Shown in pieces: positions 33,822 through 45,806 of a DNA stretch of 64,000 bases. The first letter of the stretch is position 1. Each line of letters opens with the position of its first letter. The notes beneath the pieces are model-generated. The model ran no database searches. It was given only the letters and a program-made list of their open reading frames with translations, and had not been told where the DNA came from. Position numbers and translations under genes: made by a program. Origin of the DNA: Halicephalobus mephisto (Eukaryota > Nematoda > Chromadorea > Rhabditida > Panagrolaimidae); the NCBI GenBank assembly GCA_009193035.1, contig SWDT01000126.1:110420-174419 (forward strand). The letters run 5' to 3'.

Positions 33822-35617
33822 ATGGTTCAGCTTCTGAATACTTACTCCGCCTTCGGCCTTTCCACAGTCACCATCGTCCTTCTGACGGTGATTCCTTGTT
33901 TTTGTTTGATTCCGACTCAAAGAAGGTGGATAAATATCGACGAAATCCCAGAGATTAACGTTGATGAATTAAACGATCAGAGATCGATCTTGCTTCTTCC
34001 TCAAGAGAAAATCCAAGAATTTCAACAACAACAAGAACTTCCACGAAGACTCCCTTTTTTTTCCACTTTTAATTTGTCTCCAGATGAAAGACCAAAAAGG
34101 GCGCCGAGAATCTGCGGAATCCGCATCTTGAAGAAACTAGATGCGGTCTGCAACAAGTGCAGCAAGAGACCAGAAACCGAACCCGTTCCTTTCAAAAGAT
34201 CAGGGTCTCCGGTCGAAAAAGGCGGTAAGTACATTCTGAAGTCCACTGATTTCGAAATTTTTTTTCGATTTATTATAAAATTTAATTTTTTTCGGTTCAT
34301 TTCGAAATTTAACTTTTTTTCGATTTATTGTAAAATTAAATTTTTTTTTCAATTTATTGTAAAATTAAATTTTTTTCGATTTATTATAAAATTTTATTTT
34401 TTTTTCGATTTATTATGAAATATTATTTTTTTTCGATTTATTTTGAAATTTTTATTTTTTTCGATTTATTTCGAATTCAAATTTGGGCAATTAAATTAAT
34501 GATAAACGCGCTAAGATATACAAATTTAAAACTATCGATAAATCTTCGTTAAGATTGTTAATATTTTTTCCGGATCAGTGGTGCTATCGCCGTTCGGATC
34601 AAGGACGATTTCGAAGACTAATGAGTACCTAAGGGTTCTAGAAAACAAATATTTTAAGATTTTAATAATAGATGGAATTTCAAAATGGTTTTTTTTTCGA
34701 AAACAAGGAAAATTGCGTCAGTGTTTCTGAACTGTGAGAACGAAAGTCACGAATCCAGACACTTGAAATTTCGAAACAAAAACTTTTTCAACAATAACGA
34801 AATAAAAAAAAATAGTGACTAAAAATCAGTATTTTCATTAGAGACAATTTTCCGGAAAGTAATTTCGGACAAAAATTGATTATCCTGCTTGACAGTCACT
34901 ATCCGAGGCATTGACGGGATTCTGAAAACTTACTCTAATAGTTTTGGATAGTGACTGGATTTAATAATTATTTCTCTTTTTAGTCACTATCCAGATGACA
35001 TTTTTCTCAGTACAAAAGCTCTTTAAAAAGATAATTATAGAACTGATTTAGTCACTTTCCATTTATGTTTGTAAAGATAGTGTCCGAAAAATTGCTTCTT
35101 TTAATCACTATCCATGGCAGTTTCTACAGTTGCAAAAATCGCAAATTTAATGATAATCTTGGATAGTGACTTTAAAAAATTAATTTTCATCTATCATTAT
35201 ATATCTAATATCATCAAAGATAGTGTCTAAAATAACATGAAATCGCTATTCTTAATCACTATCCATGGAAGTTTCTACAGTTGTCAAAAATCGTAAATTT
35301 AATGATAATCTTGGATAGTGACTTTAAAAAAATTAAACTTCCTTCAATCACTATCCATTCAACACTACCAAGGATAGTGTCTAAAATAACATGAAATCGC
35401 CATTTTTAATCACTATCTATTGCAATTTTTACCATTACAAAAATTTTAATTTTAATAATTATTTTTAATAATGACTTTGAAAGTTTTTTCTTTATTATTA
35501 ACTTTAATACTTTAATTTGGTTTATTTAATTATTGTTTTTCAGATAAAGTAGCCATGGCCCATCGCTGCTGTATCCACGGATGTGACGACGAGGAACTTC
35601 AAGCTTTTTGTTGTTAA
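33822..35617 (+). CDS. Insulin-like peptide precursor 1 (beta-type)
   Basis: Two exons, 33822-34224 and 35544-35617, join in phase 1 to give 158 residues. After a hydrophobic N-terminus (about residues 10-29) and a long propeptide, a PKR site at 91-93 precedes the B chain, ICGIRILKKLDAVCNKC. It has C98-x11-C110 as in insulin B chains plus an extra C113. Dibasic KR sites at 115-116 and 125-126 bound a short C peptide. The A chain shows CC at 143-144, C148 and C157 (the CC-x3-C-x8-C insulin signature) plus an extra C158. The extra B/A cysteines predict a fourth disulfide, as in nematode beta-type INS peptides. The intron separates B and A chains. Expected role: secreted ligand of a DAF-2-type insulin/IGF receptor, as agonist or antagonist. 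AATAAA at 35620-35625 or 35865-35870 could end the transcript. Confidence 0.9.
34240..34480. repeat. Short-unit T-rich tandem repeat in intron
   Basis: TTTTTTTCGATTTATT(A/G)TAAAATT recurs about every 30-35 bases just downstream of the 5' splice site of the insulin-like gene. It keeps the read-through frame open to 34418. Confidence 0.8.
34488..34612. repeat. Dispersed repeat copy (partner at 2.15-2.27 kb)
   Basis: It carries AACGCGCTAAGATATACAAA, ATCGATAAATCTTCGTTAA and a CCGGATCAGTGGTGCTATCG block in the order seen at 2150-2275. Confidence 0.6.
34815..35475. repeat. AGTCACTATCC-type repeat in insulin-like gene intron
   Basis: AGTCACTATCC/GGATAGTGACT motifs recur in both orientations. A unit of about 175 bases (AATCACTATCCATGG, TTTCTACAGTTG, AATGATAATCTTGGATAGTG, GATAGTGTCTAAAATAACAT) is tandemly repeated from about 35100 to 35420. 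Confidence 0.8.
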
Positions 35618-35625
35618 AAAATAAA

Positions 35626-37140
35626 AATTTCCAAACATTTCCCACAAACGGGTGCCATCGATGCTGTTCTTAATCTTACTGTAACTGATCCCTTGGAATC
35701 TTCTCGAAGTCTGTTCTTTCCATCTCTGTTCGTTGTTGACTACTTAGCCCAGGACCCCTTAGGCCTATAGGCTCCCCTGACACGTGCCGAGCATGTGAAA
35801 AATGAACATTTTTAAATTTTTCGAATGATGTATTTTATTTTTAATAATTTATTTAAAAAATTGAAATAAAGCAAGGTCTGGATTTCAGATGAAAGATTAA
35901 AACAAACACAAGGAACTTTGAAATGTTTTCCATCCGGGGGGTATAGGGTTCGAATTCAATCGTCATTGTCGTAATTTTTTCGACGTCAAAGTCTTTTTGT
36001 AATTTGATACTTTTATCCGTAAAATGTAAATTGAAATGGATTTTTGGAACATTTAAGGACATATTACCAATTCTAATTTCTTAAAGTTCTTTAAAAAACC
36101 TAATTTCAAAAAATTCAAAAACTATTAAATCAAAAAAAATTTTTTATTCGAAAATTATTAAATTTTAAATTTTATAAATTTTTTCAAAAATTATTAAATT
36201 AAAAAATATTTTTTCTAATTTTATTCGAAAATTATTAAATTCTAAATTTTATAAATTTTTTCAAAAATTATTAAATTTTAAATATTTTTAATTTTTTCAA
36301 AAATTATTAAACTCGTTAATAAAATTTTCAAAAATTTTTATTCTAAATTTATAAATTTAAAAAAAATCATTTTTTAAAAGATTTTTTTAAATAATTTTTA
36401 TTAGAAAAATTAATTTTTTAAATAATTTTTGTTTTTTAAAAAGTTGTAAAATTCATGTTAATTTGAACAATTGTAATTATTTTTACCTAAAATATCAAAT
36501 TTCTGTAAACTTTGAACTTTATTTTTTATGACAAAATTTGGATAAATTAAAACAGAACTTTTTAAATCCAAAATACCAGGTTACTGTAAATTACACTGAT
36601 CCTAAACTTTTGTAAAAAATTCAAAATTTAATTTAAAAAATGTCAAATTTATTTTTGTTCGAAAAGTACTAATTTACTGTACATTATAAAAATTAATTAC
36701 CTATTTTAAATTTTATAAAAAACAGTCCATATGACCACCGATAATTTAAAAAAAAATAATTTGTATTAAAAATATCACGTTATCGTACATTATATGTTTT
36801 TTTATTTCGAAAAAAGTTCGTCACAAGACCCACTTGTAAACAATAAAAATTGCTCCTAAAATTCCGCATTTTTTTATTCAAAAATTTTAATTTATTAATT
36901 TTCTAAACTTATTAATTTTTTAAATTTCTTAATTTTTTTAATCTTTAATAAAAAAATTTAATTTCTTAATTTTCTAAATTTTTTAATTAAAAAATTTTAA
37001 CTTATTAATTTTCTAATTTTCTAAATTTTTAAATTTTAACTTATTAATTTTTTTAATTTTTTGGATTTTTTAATTAAAAAATTCTAATTTATTAATATTT
37101 GGATTTTTTAATTAAAAAACTTTAACCTATTAATTTTTGC
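35626..37140. other. Intergenic stretch, mostly A/T-run low complexity
   Basis: Bases 35640-35800 are more balanced but hold no recognised gene. From 36060 on the sequence is nearly pure A/T runs with recurring AAAATTATTAAATT and TTTAATTTATTAATTTTCTAA blocks. Confidence 0.5.
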
Positions 37141-37361
37141 CGAGACAATTTTGAACTACATTTGTCAAATACAGTAATCGAAAGGTGTACTTGAGCAAAA
37201 AACGACTAAATCAAAAAACAAACTGGAAACGTTGCAGGACTCCGCCTTTTTTCCACGAGACAGACACATGCCCTGAGGAAGTGAGAGTTTCTTCAGTAGG
37301 ACTAGGATTGGACTCAGTGGGATCGGTGAAGAAGGAAATTTCCTCAATTCCTGTCTGGAAA

Positions 37362-37763
37362 ATGTTAAAGATATCCGAGATTATTTTTATTTTCATTTTT
37401 TCTTTGATCGTTTCTTGCCTTATTTCGTCATCAAATTGCTTCTTTTTCAAATACAGGTCCAGCGATATTTCTGGTTATCCAAGTTATTATTATTCGCTTC
37501 GGGAGCCAAGTTCGAACACTGTTCATAAAAGACTCAGATACAACTTCGGCAGGTACAGTAGGGAGCTGCAGGAACCCCCGAGGACCTGCGGCACGAACCT
37601 CACCCGACGAGTCCAGGAGCTCTGCGACAAGTGCCCCCTCAAGGGCCTGATCCCGGTGTCCAAAAGGGCCAAACCCATCAGCATCGTCTATCTCTGTTGC
37701 GAAAACCGCTGTTTGAATTCCACCATCGTCGAGAAGGTCTGTAATTGCAAACTAAGGTTATAG
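37362..37763 (+). CDS. Insulin-like peptide precursor 2 (beta-type, variant A chain)
   Basis: A single exon of 133 residues starting at Met 37362, chosen because it opens directly into a signal peptide (MLKISEIIFIFIFSLIVSCL); the frame is open further upstream to 37185. B-chain cysteines are C75 and C88 (C-x11-C, within TCGTNLTRRVQELC) plus the extra C91. A KR site at 101-102 precedes the A chain with C112-C113-x3-C117, C127 and C129. Spacing between the third and fourth A-chain cysteines is nine residues, not the usual eight, and the last two are split by Asn (CNC). It lies 1.7 kb downstream of the first insulin-like gene on the same strand and shares the PR-x-CG and C-x-x-C pattern, so a tandem origin is likely. 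The upstream gene has an intron between chains; this one has none. AATAAA lies at 37846-37851. Confidence 0.85.
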   Translation: MLKISEIIFIFIFSLIVSCLISSSNCFFFKYRSSDISGYPSYYYSLREPSSNTVHKRLRYNFGRYSRELQEPPRTCGTNLTRRVQELCDKCPLKGLIPVSKRAKPISIVYLCCENRCLNSTIVEKVCNCKLRL

Positions 37764-37845
37764 GAACAATGCCTTTGGCATTCAAAAGTTACTGTACATA
37801 TTTGTTCATTTTAGACCCCGATGTAGTGATCTACGGGTGTCATTG

Positions 37846-37851
37846 AATAAA
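37846..37851 (+). terminator. Polyadenylation signal of insulin-like gene 2
   Basis: AATAAA occurs 83 bases after the stop codon, in TTGAATAAAGTTTAT, and is the first canonical signal downstream. Confidence 0.6.
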
Positions 37852-37889
37852 GTTTATATCTTGTATATCTGTGGAATCTCGACACGAAC

Positions 37890-39530
37890 ATTGCGAAAAA
37901 ACGGACTTTTGGTCCTGAAACGAAAAAAAAAGTTTTGTAATTTCCGAAGCAAAAGTGGAAAAATTTTACTTTTTGAATTAAAAAAATTTATTTTAAACAA
38001 AAACAGAAAATTTTTACTTTCAAACAAAAATGGAAAATTTCAATTTTTTAAATAAATTTGAAAAAGTTTTATTTTTGTTTTTTAAAATTGAAGAATTTTT
38101 ATTTTTAAACAAAAATAGAAAAGTTTTATTTCTAAATAAAAATAAAAGATTTTATTTTTTTAAATATAAATAGAAAATTTTAATTTTTTAATTAAAAACA
38201 GAAAATTTTATTTTTTTAAATTAAAATAAAAAAGTTTTATTTTTAAATAAAAATAGAAAAATTCTAATTTTTTAAATAAAAACAGAAAATTTTAATTTTA
38301 TTTTTTAAATTTGAAAAAGTTTTTTTTTGAGCAAAAATACTTTGAAATTTGGAATTCAACAATGGAAATTACAGTATTATGTTTCTTATTTTCGAAAAAC
38401 AAAATTTCAAAAATCCATTAAAATTTCACTCTATTTTTTTGTTTCTCTGATTTCCCGCCTACGGCAACCCATCTTAGAACGTCACTAACAGCTGTAAAGA
38501 AACAAAAAGAAACACTAAATAGTAAAAAACACTCATGGCATCAAACTTTTAAATTGTAAATTTTAAATTTTTTCAAAAATAGATTGCAAAAATTTTTTTT
38601 AAATAGATTACGTATTTTTTGAAATTCTATTTTTTCTCAGGATTTCTGTTTTTTTAATTTTTTACTTCCGAGGAAATTAAAAACAGAATTTTAAAAATAA
38701 AATTTTGCAAAAATCTCGATTAAAATTTATTTTTTCGAACAATTTAAAAAATACGAAATTATTTTAATTTTTTTTTAAATTTAAAAAATATGAAATTATT
38801 TTAATTTTTTTTTAAACTTAAAAAATATGAAATTGTTTTAATTTTTTTTTAATTTAAAAAATATGAAATTGTTCTATTTTTTTTAAAATTTAAAAAATAC
38901 CAAATTGTTTTAATTTTTAAAGTTTAAATTGACCAAGATAATGAAATTCGAAACCGACGATGCTCGAACGGAAAATCAGATTCTTGTTTGACATCATCTG
39001 AGACGAATGTTTTTCTTCAAGGAAAAATTCAATAAAAATGTATTTTAGCATGTGAATTAAATGACTAAAGACGTGTTATTCAATGCGAAAATGAAATAAA
39101 AACGGATAAATTTACGGATTTGTGACGTTTATGTGTTAAAACTTGACATAATTCCTTTGAAAACTTTTCAGTCATCTTTTACCCCTTTTGAAAGACTACA
39201 GGTGACCTTCAGAAACACGCTTATTTTTGATCTCTGTCGTCAGAGTACAAAATGTAATCTGTAATTTTTCTAACATTCCGGATTCATTATTATTTACCTT
39301 AAATAACAACCGTAATTTCGTACTTTAAAAACAGCAAAGGTCGAAGAACCAAGTTCCGGTCTTCGAGGTCAAGACACAAGTGCCAGTTGAATGGTAATTA
39401 AATTTACTTTATTTTCACTTGGGTGATCACCCCAGGAACAATTTCGAAAGTTCTCTTTGGGGAAAATTAAATATATACCCATAGGATAAGTTTATTTATA
39501 TTTTTATGATTATTTTAAATAACAAAGTTA
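37890..39530. repeat. A/T-run low-complexity stretch and unannotated spacer
   Basis: From 37920 to 38340 a unit of about 40-45 bases (AAATAGAAAATTTTAATTTTTT with variants) recurs. From 38740 to 38910 a shorter unit (AAATATGAAATT(A/G)TTTTAATTT) recurs about every 48 bases. Between 38910 and 39530 no gene is recognised. Confidence 0.6.
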
Positions 39531-39568
39531 AAATCAGGTGCTATTCACATGCACTGATATCTGATTGC

Positions 39569-41436
39569 TTAATCCATCAAGTAGACCCAGGCCAGGGTCC
39601 GTTGGGAGAAGCGATGCAGCAGATCTCTGTTTGGGCTGTGGTACTGGGGTTGGTTGTCTGAAACTACTTTTAGGAAAACCACCTAGAACAGAGCACTCAC
39701 AGTCGTGTGTCTCAGTGTGACAGGGGTTCTGGACGGAGATGGAGGGAGAGACCAGCTGCTGTCCTTGCAGACCAATGACGACCATGTTCCAGCCATCGGG
39801 GAAGTCGGAGGTCCTCATGATGAGCGTGTAGTTGTCGTTCCGTACTCGTTGAAGAGACAGGTGTTCCAGAAGGTCGCATTGCTCGAGCAGAGTTGGTCCT
39901 CGCCCGTCGAGGCGAAGCTCTCGCAACTGCACTTTCTGATTGATGTTGTTCGATGGAGTTGTGTAGTTCACAATCTGCACAGTCATAGTGTTGTTACTAT
40001 TCAAGATGTACCGAGCATTCAGGACATCTGCAGGTGCACTGTTTATATTGACGATCGTCTTGGTTCTGTATTCAGCACAAGTACTGTGGTTGATTGGAAC
40101 CCATTTCTTACAGCAGAAACTAGTACTCGAAGTAGTGCCATTATTCGAATCAACAACCCTTGTCCAGCAGGGGTCTGATGGAGTATATGGTACTGGATTC
40201 TCCACGTTCTTCATCCAGACTCCTTTTCTCTTGATCAGTTGGGCCGCAATGGCATCCCAATCATAAGTTAAGGCTATATCCCAAACGTTTATGTTAAAAG
40301 AATAAGTGTGGTCTTTGTTAGTGTCGTTCAGAAGCTGGCTGATGACACAAGGGAATTCAACAGAGGTATCTTCACAAGGTTTGACCCAGTCATCCAAGTT
40401 GGAAGTTAAGTAGTAATAAGCTTCATTAGGTCCTGAGAACTGGTTGACACTGGCGTCAATGGATTTATTGTTAACATCGTAGAGGGTTCCTATATAGGCG
40501 AGAACTGCCCCGTCAGAGGAAGTGAAGTTGGTGTCACTGTAGAATTCAGTACAAGTTTGTGTTACTGCAGAGGGATCAGGGATGTCAACTTCGAAGAAAT
40601 TAGTGCAACAATAATCTGCAGTGAAGAGAATGATTCCCCCTGAAAAATGAGTAATTATTGCGCATGTTCTTCAGTGATATTTATGCTTGGAGACGGTCTT
40701 TTTTCATAATAGAAAGAGAATACATTATCGAGCAAAGATTATTTGCTCTCGTTAGGAATCAAACCATTGCGAAAGCACATCATCCTTCGAAGCCTCAATA
40801 ATATTTCACTTCAATTGAAAGTAGTCAAAAAATTAATTTTAATTATGTTATTAGAAGTCAATTTACCGCTGATCAAGACTCATTACTCAATTTCCGCTTA
40901 TTTACACTAAGAAGACTAGTTCTGAAAAACTCACAATCAATAACCTCGTGGAAACACGGGTCAGTGACCGGATCAAACATTTGTCCGTATTTCGAGTTAT
41001 ATAAAGTTCCTCCAACGAACCAAAAGTTCATAAACCATTCTTCATCCACCTCATGTGGCCCGTTTTGTATGTTAACCAAAACCGTAGCGAATCCGTCTCT
41101 CATGTTCTTCATTCCACAGCTAGGCAACGTCTGATTACACAAAGTTCCGATATCCAGGGATTCCACAAAGAATTCCATCGGATATGGTTCATAATAGCTT
41201 TCGTTATAGGACCATCGAGTGAAATTAGACAAAGTAACGTCGTTGTGAAGATGACTGGATATCTGCACATCCACCAGGAACCCGAGTTTATAAAGAACAG
41301 TTCCAGATTCTGATGATACATTCAAATTGAATTGCATCTGATTACATTGTGGGACTTTTACCGAGGTCGTTGAAGAAATGAGAGCAGAAAAAAGAATAGA
41401 AAGAAGTAACAACATGATTGAAAGGACAGGAGGCAA
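39569..41436 (-). CDS. Gene B: inverted paralogue of gene A, with compensated frameshifts
   Basis: Exons on the minus strand are 41436-40935, 40639-39701 and 39657-39569, all in phase, giving 509 residues. A clear signal peptide (MLLLLSILFSALIS after MPPVLSI) leads into SVKVPQCN, matching gene A. Shared blocks include SNFTRWSYNES, MFDPVTD, ADYCC and SFCCKKWVPINHS. Exon 1 and the first part of exon 2 are diverged from A, but 40223-39588 is nearly identical in nucleotides to 4913-5554. Relative to A there is a one-base insertion near 39923 and a one-base loss near 39841, so about 28 residues between them are read in another frame. This removes the NAT sequon and two cysteines and adds one. A 5-base difference just after the last intron also gives different C-terminal tails. 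Function unknown; secreted glycoprotein. Unspliced reading through the 43-nt intron would end at 39534. Confidence 0.75.
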
Positions 41437-42550
41437 AATAATTGATTTAATCCATGGAAAGGGTTCTTATCAGAAATTAGCCGGATCTCTGGTGCAGGCT
41501 GGGCATTGGTTTTTCATCTTTTATATTACCTACTAGATAATAGGCCAACAATCGAGCCGTTTGATGTCTTTAAAAAGAAGATTATAATATTGATGATAAA
41601 AAATAATCCATAAAAATTTTATACAGGAATCGAAATTTCCATCATCACAAAATTTCCAAAAATAATCCTATTGTTAGAAACTAATAAGTGTAATTTCTTT
41701 GTTTTTTTCTAACAGATATGATATAAAATGTACTTTAATGCAGTACATAGTTTTACAATTTTGATAACTACATAACATCTAGTTGAAATTTTGTAGATCT
41801 AAAGGAAATGAAAAACGCATTTGTGAATTATCAGAAATAATGTTAAAAATAATAAAGAAATTATTCATGTTGAAAACTAATGTTGAGGAACTTAATATGT
41901 TTATTTATTTTTACTAATCTCTGGTTTTCTTAGTTATCTACTGTCAAAGTGATATTTCCGAATTTAAGAATCTAGTTCGTAACAACACAAATATGTCAAC
42001 TCTATAGATAATGCAAGTCCATCGAGTTTTGAAGAAAAGTGTCCACCATATTATAATTCATGATATCTATCTTGGTTAAACTTTCCGAAAACTATATAGA
42101 ACAGTATTTATTAGAAGTTAAATTATTAATATTTTTCACTTCTAGATTGAATATAGTTCAACGAACAGATCATATTTCCTCATTCTGATCACAATACAAA
42201 AGTACTTTTATTATTTCAGAATTCATTTTTAATTTTTTTTATTAAAAAATAAATGAACTGTAACGAACATTGAAAATTTTAAAAGAATATTCAGAATTCG
42301 TTGATAACCTTTTCGAAAGAAGTAAAACAACCGCCTACATTAAACCTTTAATTCAGTTATTAAGCGTGTTCCGTTAATTATTTTTATTAAATTCTGCCAT
42401 ACCCCATTATTCAATACAAAGATATAATGTATAAATGCAATGATCTCTTGATTCCATTAAATACTAAACATAAATCTCATTAATAATCTGAAACAATATT
42501 ATTAAATTATTTTCCACTATTGGAACTGTTATCGAAGGGCATAACATCAA
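41437..42550. other. Divergent intergenic region between gene B and the chemoreceptors
   Basis: This holds the upstream regions of gene B (minus strand) and of the first chemoreceptor gene (plus strand). It is AT-rich, with no tandem repeat family of the type found elsewhere and no other gene recognised. Confidence 0.5.
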
Positions 42551-42575
42551 CTTCCTTCTTAAGCAATAGCTAGAA
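42551..42575 (+). promoter_or_regulatory. Conserved 5' box before chemoreceptor 1
   Basis: CTTCCTTCTTAAGCAATAGC then TAGAA precedes the ATG directly. Nearly the same string precedes the other two receptor starts (45785-45806 and 47372-47396). It may be a 5' UTR, a trans-splice region or a core promoter element; the AG in AATAGCTAG is a possible splice acceptor. Confidence 0.5.
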
Positions 42576-43646
42576 ATGTCAGCAATAAGGGATTCTAGCG
42601 AGAACTCTTTACTGATATTGTTTTATTATTATTATTCATATTTCACTTTAATCATATGCTGGATCATGGTTCCTGGTGTTTTTTATATCATTATCACTCA
42701 GTCAAAAACCATTGGGAACTTCAAATGGCTCATCTTGAATCATACATTCTGGTGTTTCTGTTTGGAGAACTTGATTGGAATTGTCAAACCTGTGTTGCTG
42801 GGTAAGTACAGTGTTTTTAAGAAACATGATAACGTAAAACTTCTAGCTCCAGCATGTTCTGGCTACCAAATTGGGTTCTTCAGAAATACATCTTTTAAAT
42901 CCTCTGTCATCACAGCTATTCTTTGTTATGCTTTCTCACTTGGATCTATTGCAGGGCTTTTGATGACTATTGTCTCCCGTTATATGGTCATCTTCCCTAG
43001 TAAATGGCAAAAAATCTTTAAGAAGAAGAAAATATTCATCGTTGCTGCGTTTTCCCACATTTTCATGATCTTCCTTCTTTTCTTTGTCATGATTCCAACT
43101 TTGGATTTTACTGAAGAAGAACTGTTCGGAAATGCCGCGAATTATGACCCGGATCTAATTTACTTTTTCGATCGTCCAACTTTCTTCTTCGTCGACCATG
43201 AAATCTTCAACATACCTCATTTAATTTGCATTGTATCAATAACTCTTTTGTATATTTCTCTAAGTGGAGTGGTTATACTGTTCCTTTATCAGATTTCGTC
43301 ACATAAAGGCTTAGTCAACAGTAAGATTCAGAGGTCCCTAATAATCAGCTCCATTGTTCAAGTGGGATTGACTTGTGTTTTCTTACTTACTCCAATTTAT
43401 TGTTATTTCATTTTCACCAGATTCGATATACCAAATACGGCTCCGGTGATGAGTATTCTACTGTGTGTATATTCAACTCATTGTGTATTTGATTTTTGCG
43501 CCACGTTGTATTTCGTCAAGCCCTACAGGCAGTTTGTATTAGGAAGTGTATTTAAGAAGCAATCTATGGTGTCTGGATCAGTGAAGATTGCAAGTAGCAC
43601 AGAATTTAAAATGAAATCTTTGAGTAATAGTGTTAGAATTCGTTAA
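42576..43646 (+). CDS. Seven-transmembrane chemoreceptor, Srh/Str-like (1)
   Basis: An intronless frame of 356 residues with seven hydrophobic segments (about residues 19-42, 50-72, 102-130, 146-168, 211-236, 252-277 and 289-311). It has hallmarks of the nematode Str superfamily, closest in feel to class H: FKWLILNHTFWCF at TM1-TM2 (Srh proteins have a KW..LN.HFW pattern here), an R-Y pair at the end of TM3 (SRYMVIFPSKW), and a PYR motif after TM7 (FVKPYRQFV). Expected to be a G-protein-coupled receptor in the cilia of chemosensory neurons; the ligand cannot be inferred. The start is fixed by alignment with the two sister genes, which share MSA, and by the conserved box before the ATG. AATAAA lies at 43666-43671. 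It is most similar to receptor 3. Confidence 0.88.
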   Translation: MSAIRDSSENSLLILFYYYYSYFTLIICWIMVPGVFYIIITQSKTIGNFKWLILNHTFWCFCLENLIGIVKPVLLGKYSVFKKHDNVKLLAPACSGYQIGFFRNTSFKSSVITAILCYAFSLGSIAGLLMTIVSRYMVIFPSKWQKIFKKKKIFIVAAFSHIFMIFLLFFVMIPTLDFTEEELFGNAANYDPDLIYFFDRPTFFFVDHEIFNIPHLICIVSITLLYISLSGVVILFLYQISSHKGLVNSKIQRSLIISSIVQVGLTCVFLLTPIYCYFIFTRFDIPNTAPVMSILLCVYSTHCVFDFCATLYFVKPYRQFVLGSVFKKQSMVSGSVKIASSTEFKMKSLSNSVRIR

Positions 43647-43671
43647 ATTTATGAAGATTGACTTCAATAAA

Positions 43672-45784
43672 TTGAAAAGATGCTTAACAAGTTGTGCAGA
43701 GTTAGAACTTGACTAAAGACTAAAGAACACTGTACCTGTGGTCCTACATTTCAGCACTCCTAAACTCACACAATACAATATCCTTTGTCAATAGTTAAGC
43801 GAGATCTATTTTATTCAATTGCCAAAATGTATGTGCTCATAAAAAGGAGGCAAATTCCGAAAGCCTTTTTGCTTCTGATTCTGATTGATCTCGATAAGGA
43901 ATCGGAAGTGGAATATTTCAAATTTCGCGATAGCAAGAGTTTCTTTATGAAAAATGTCTGGTTTTACTTCTCTTCTTCTTGTGAATTGCGAAGTACCTAA
44001 TAATGGTGGCAAATTCAACAATTTTTAAACATTTGCAGAGTTTGACACCGGCAACAATTTTTAAAAAATGATGTTTTGATTAAAATGTTAAAACGGATCA
44101 ATTTTTGCTCTCTACCACTCGTAAAGATTTGATAATTGTAAGATAAATTCGTTGTGAAATAGAATTATATCAATTAAGTTCTAGAAGAAAATATTGGACA
44201 AATGTGAATCCGTTATAATGTTTTATCTGTTGGTTTTGTTGAAACATGTCTTGACTTCTGTTTATTGAAAGTAAAATGTAAGCCTGTACAACGAAAAATC
44301 AATTAATGTTTTATAGTAACCTTGGTTAAAGATTTCGTTTATGGCATTCACTAAAGTAAAATGATAAAATTGAATCGCCAAAATGGAATTCGAGATTTTC
44401 TAAAGTTTATTAAAGAATTGGGAGAACGATAATTAATACATGATAACTTCATTTTCGTTTTTGGCAACAACACGAGATTGTTTTCCACCGATGTTTTTCT
44501 ATTATTGCAATAAACTGAGGAAAGTTTATTAAGTTGCTAACAAATTAATCCTAATATCTTTTATTGTTTACAATATTTTGCTCCAAAATTGTTTTTATTT
44601 TTATTTATAGATTATTTTATCCACAACTGTAATGGATTTTATCAATACATAGGTGATTATTTTAAATGCTTAAGCAAATCGAGCAGTCTGGTGAATTTTT
44701 TTGAATAACATTTCTGTAGACAGTAGAGATTATGTTCTTTGATATTTGGATCATAGTTCTCTCTATTTTTGGTAAAATATGATTAAAAGAACAAATCATA
44801 TTACTTAATCTTAGTCTCAACTGCTGAGACGAATGCTGTACTTGAAGGCGAACTGCAGAGCAATTACATGCAAAAAAAGAATTGTCTTTAATCAGCTCCC
44901 TATCCCTTTTTTATTGTGTATTATTTTCGTTGCAAAATATAATGACCGATGTTAGGATTATTAACAAACAAAATTAGACTAAAACTAGGTATATACAATG
45001 TCGATGCAAATGATACAATTGCTTTTGATGCTAATTGTGGTCATTTTTTCTTTTATATTTATTAAACAAAAGAAATTACAGAAGCCAGTAAATGTAGAAG
45101 TAACCAAATTGTGGATAATGTGAAGGAGTCGGTAGATCTATAGAGAAAGTTTATTGGACACACTTCAAACTTGGGTAACTAAATCGACTCATAATTGGTC
45201 TCACGAACAACCCAATACAATTAATATAAAAGATATGATAAGCTATGAATAAGTGTTAAAGAGCGCCTAAAGAACCAAAAGAATCAAGCCACCTGAAGGT
45301 TCCAGATCTTGGTCTTTATGAAGGGAATTGTCTCATAGTCGATCAATTGGGTCATGCTGACATGTTGCGAGGAACAACATTCCTCCCAAAATCGATCCAC
45401 TACGACTACAATGATTCGGAAGTCTAAGCACAATTATAAATGTTATAAAAAATAAACATAATTGACAGAACATTGCCAATTGGAAGTTTTCGTGAGGAAT
45501 CCTTGCAATTCCTTCGTCAGTCTGTATCGACGCTCACGTCATCGACACAGACATTATTGGAAATTCAAAGAAAATAATATTAGGACCAATATTCAAAAAT
45601 TAGCTGTTTTTTTAATCAATTTTATTAAATTTACCTTATACTCACTTTCGATATAAAAACATAGCTAATAAAAAATTACATTATTGAGTCTGCTAAGTTG
45701 TTTGTGAGTAACACTAATCATCAGAACTTTATATTTTCAACATTTTTGTGTCACTACGACTATTATAGAAAGAGTCATTAAAAA
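43672..45784. other. Spacer between chemoreceptors 1 and 2
   Basis: About 2.1 kb of AT-rich sequence with short open frames only (for example 43785-44000 and 45462-45656). No relic of a fourth receptor was recognised on reading through. Confidence 0.45.
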
Positions 45785-45806
45785 CCTTTTTAATCAATAG
45801 CTAGAA
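45785..45806 (+). promoter_or_regulatory. Conserved 5' box before chemoreceptor 2
   Basis: CCTTTTTAATCAATAGCTAG then AA precedes the ATG, matching the boxes before the other two receptors. Confidence 0.45.
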
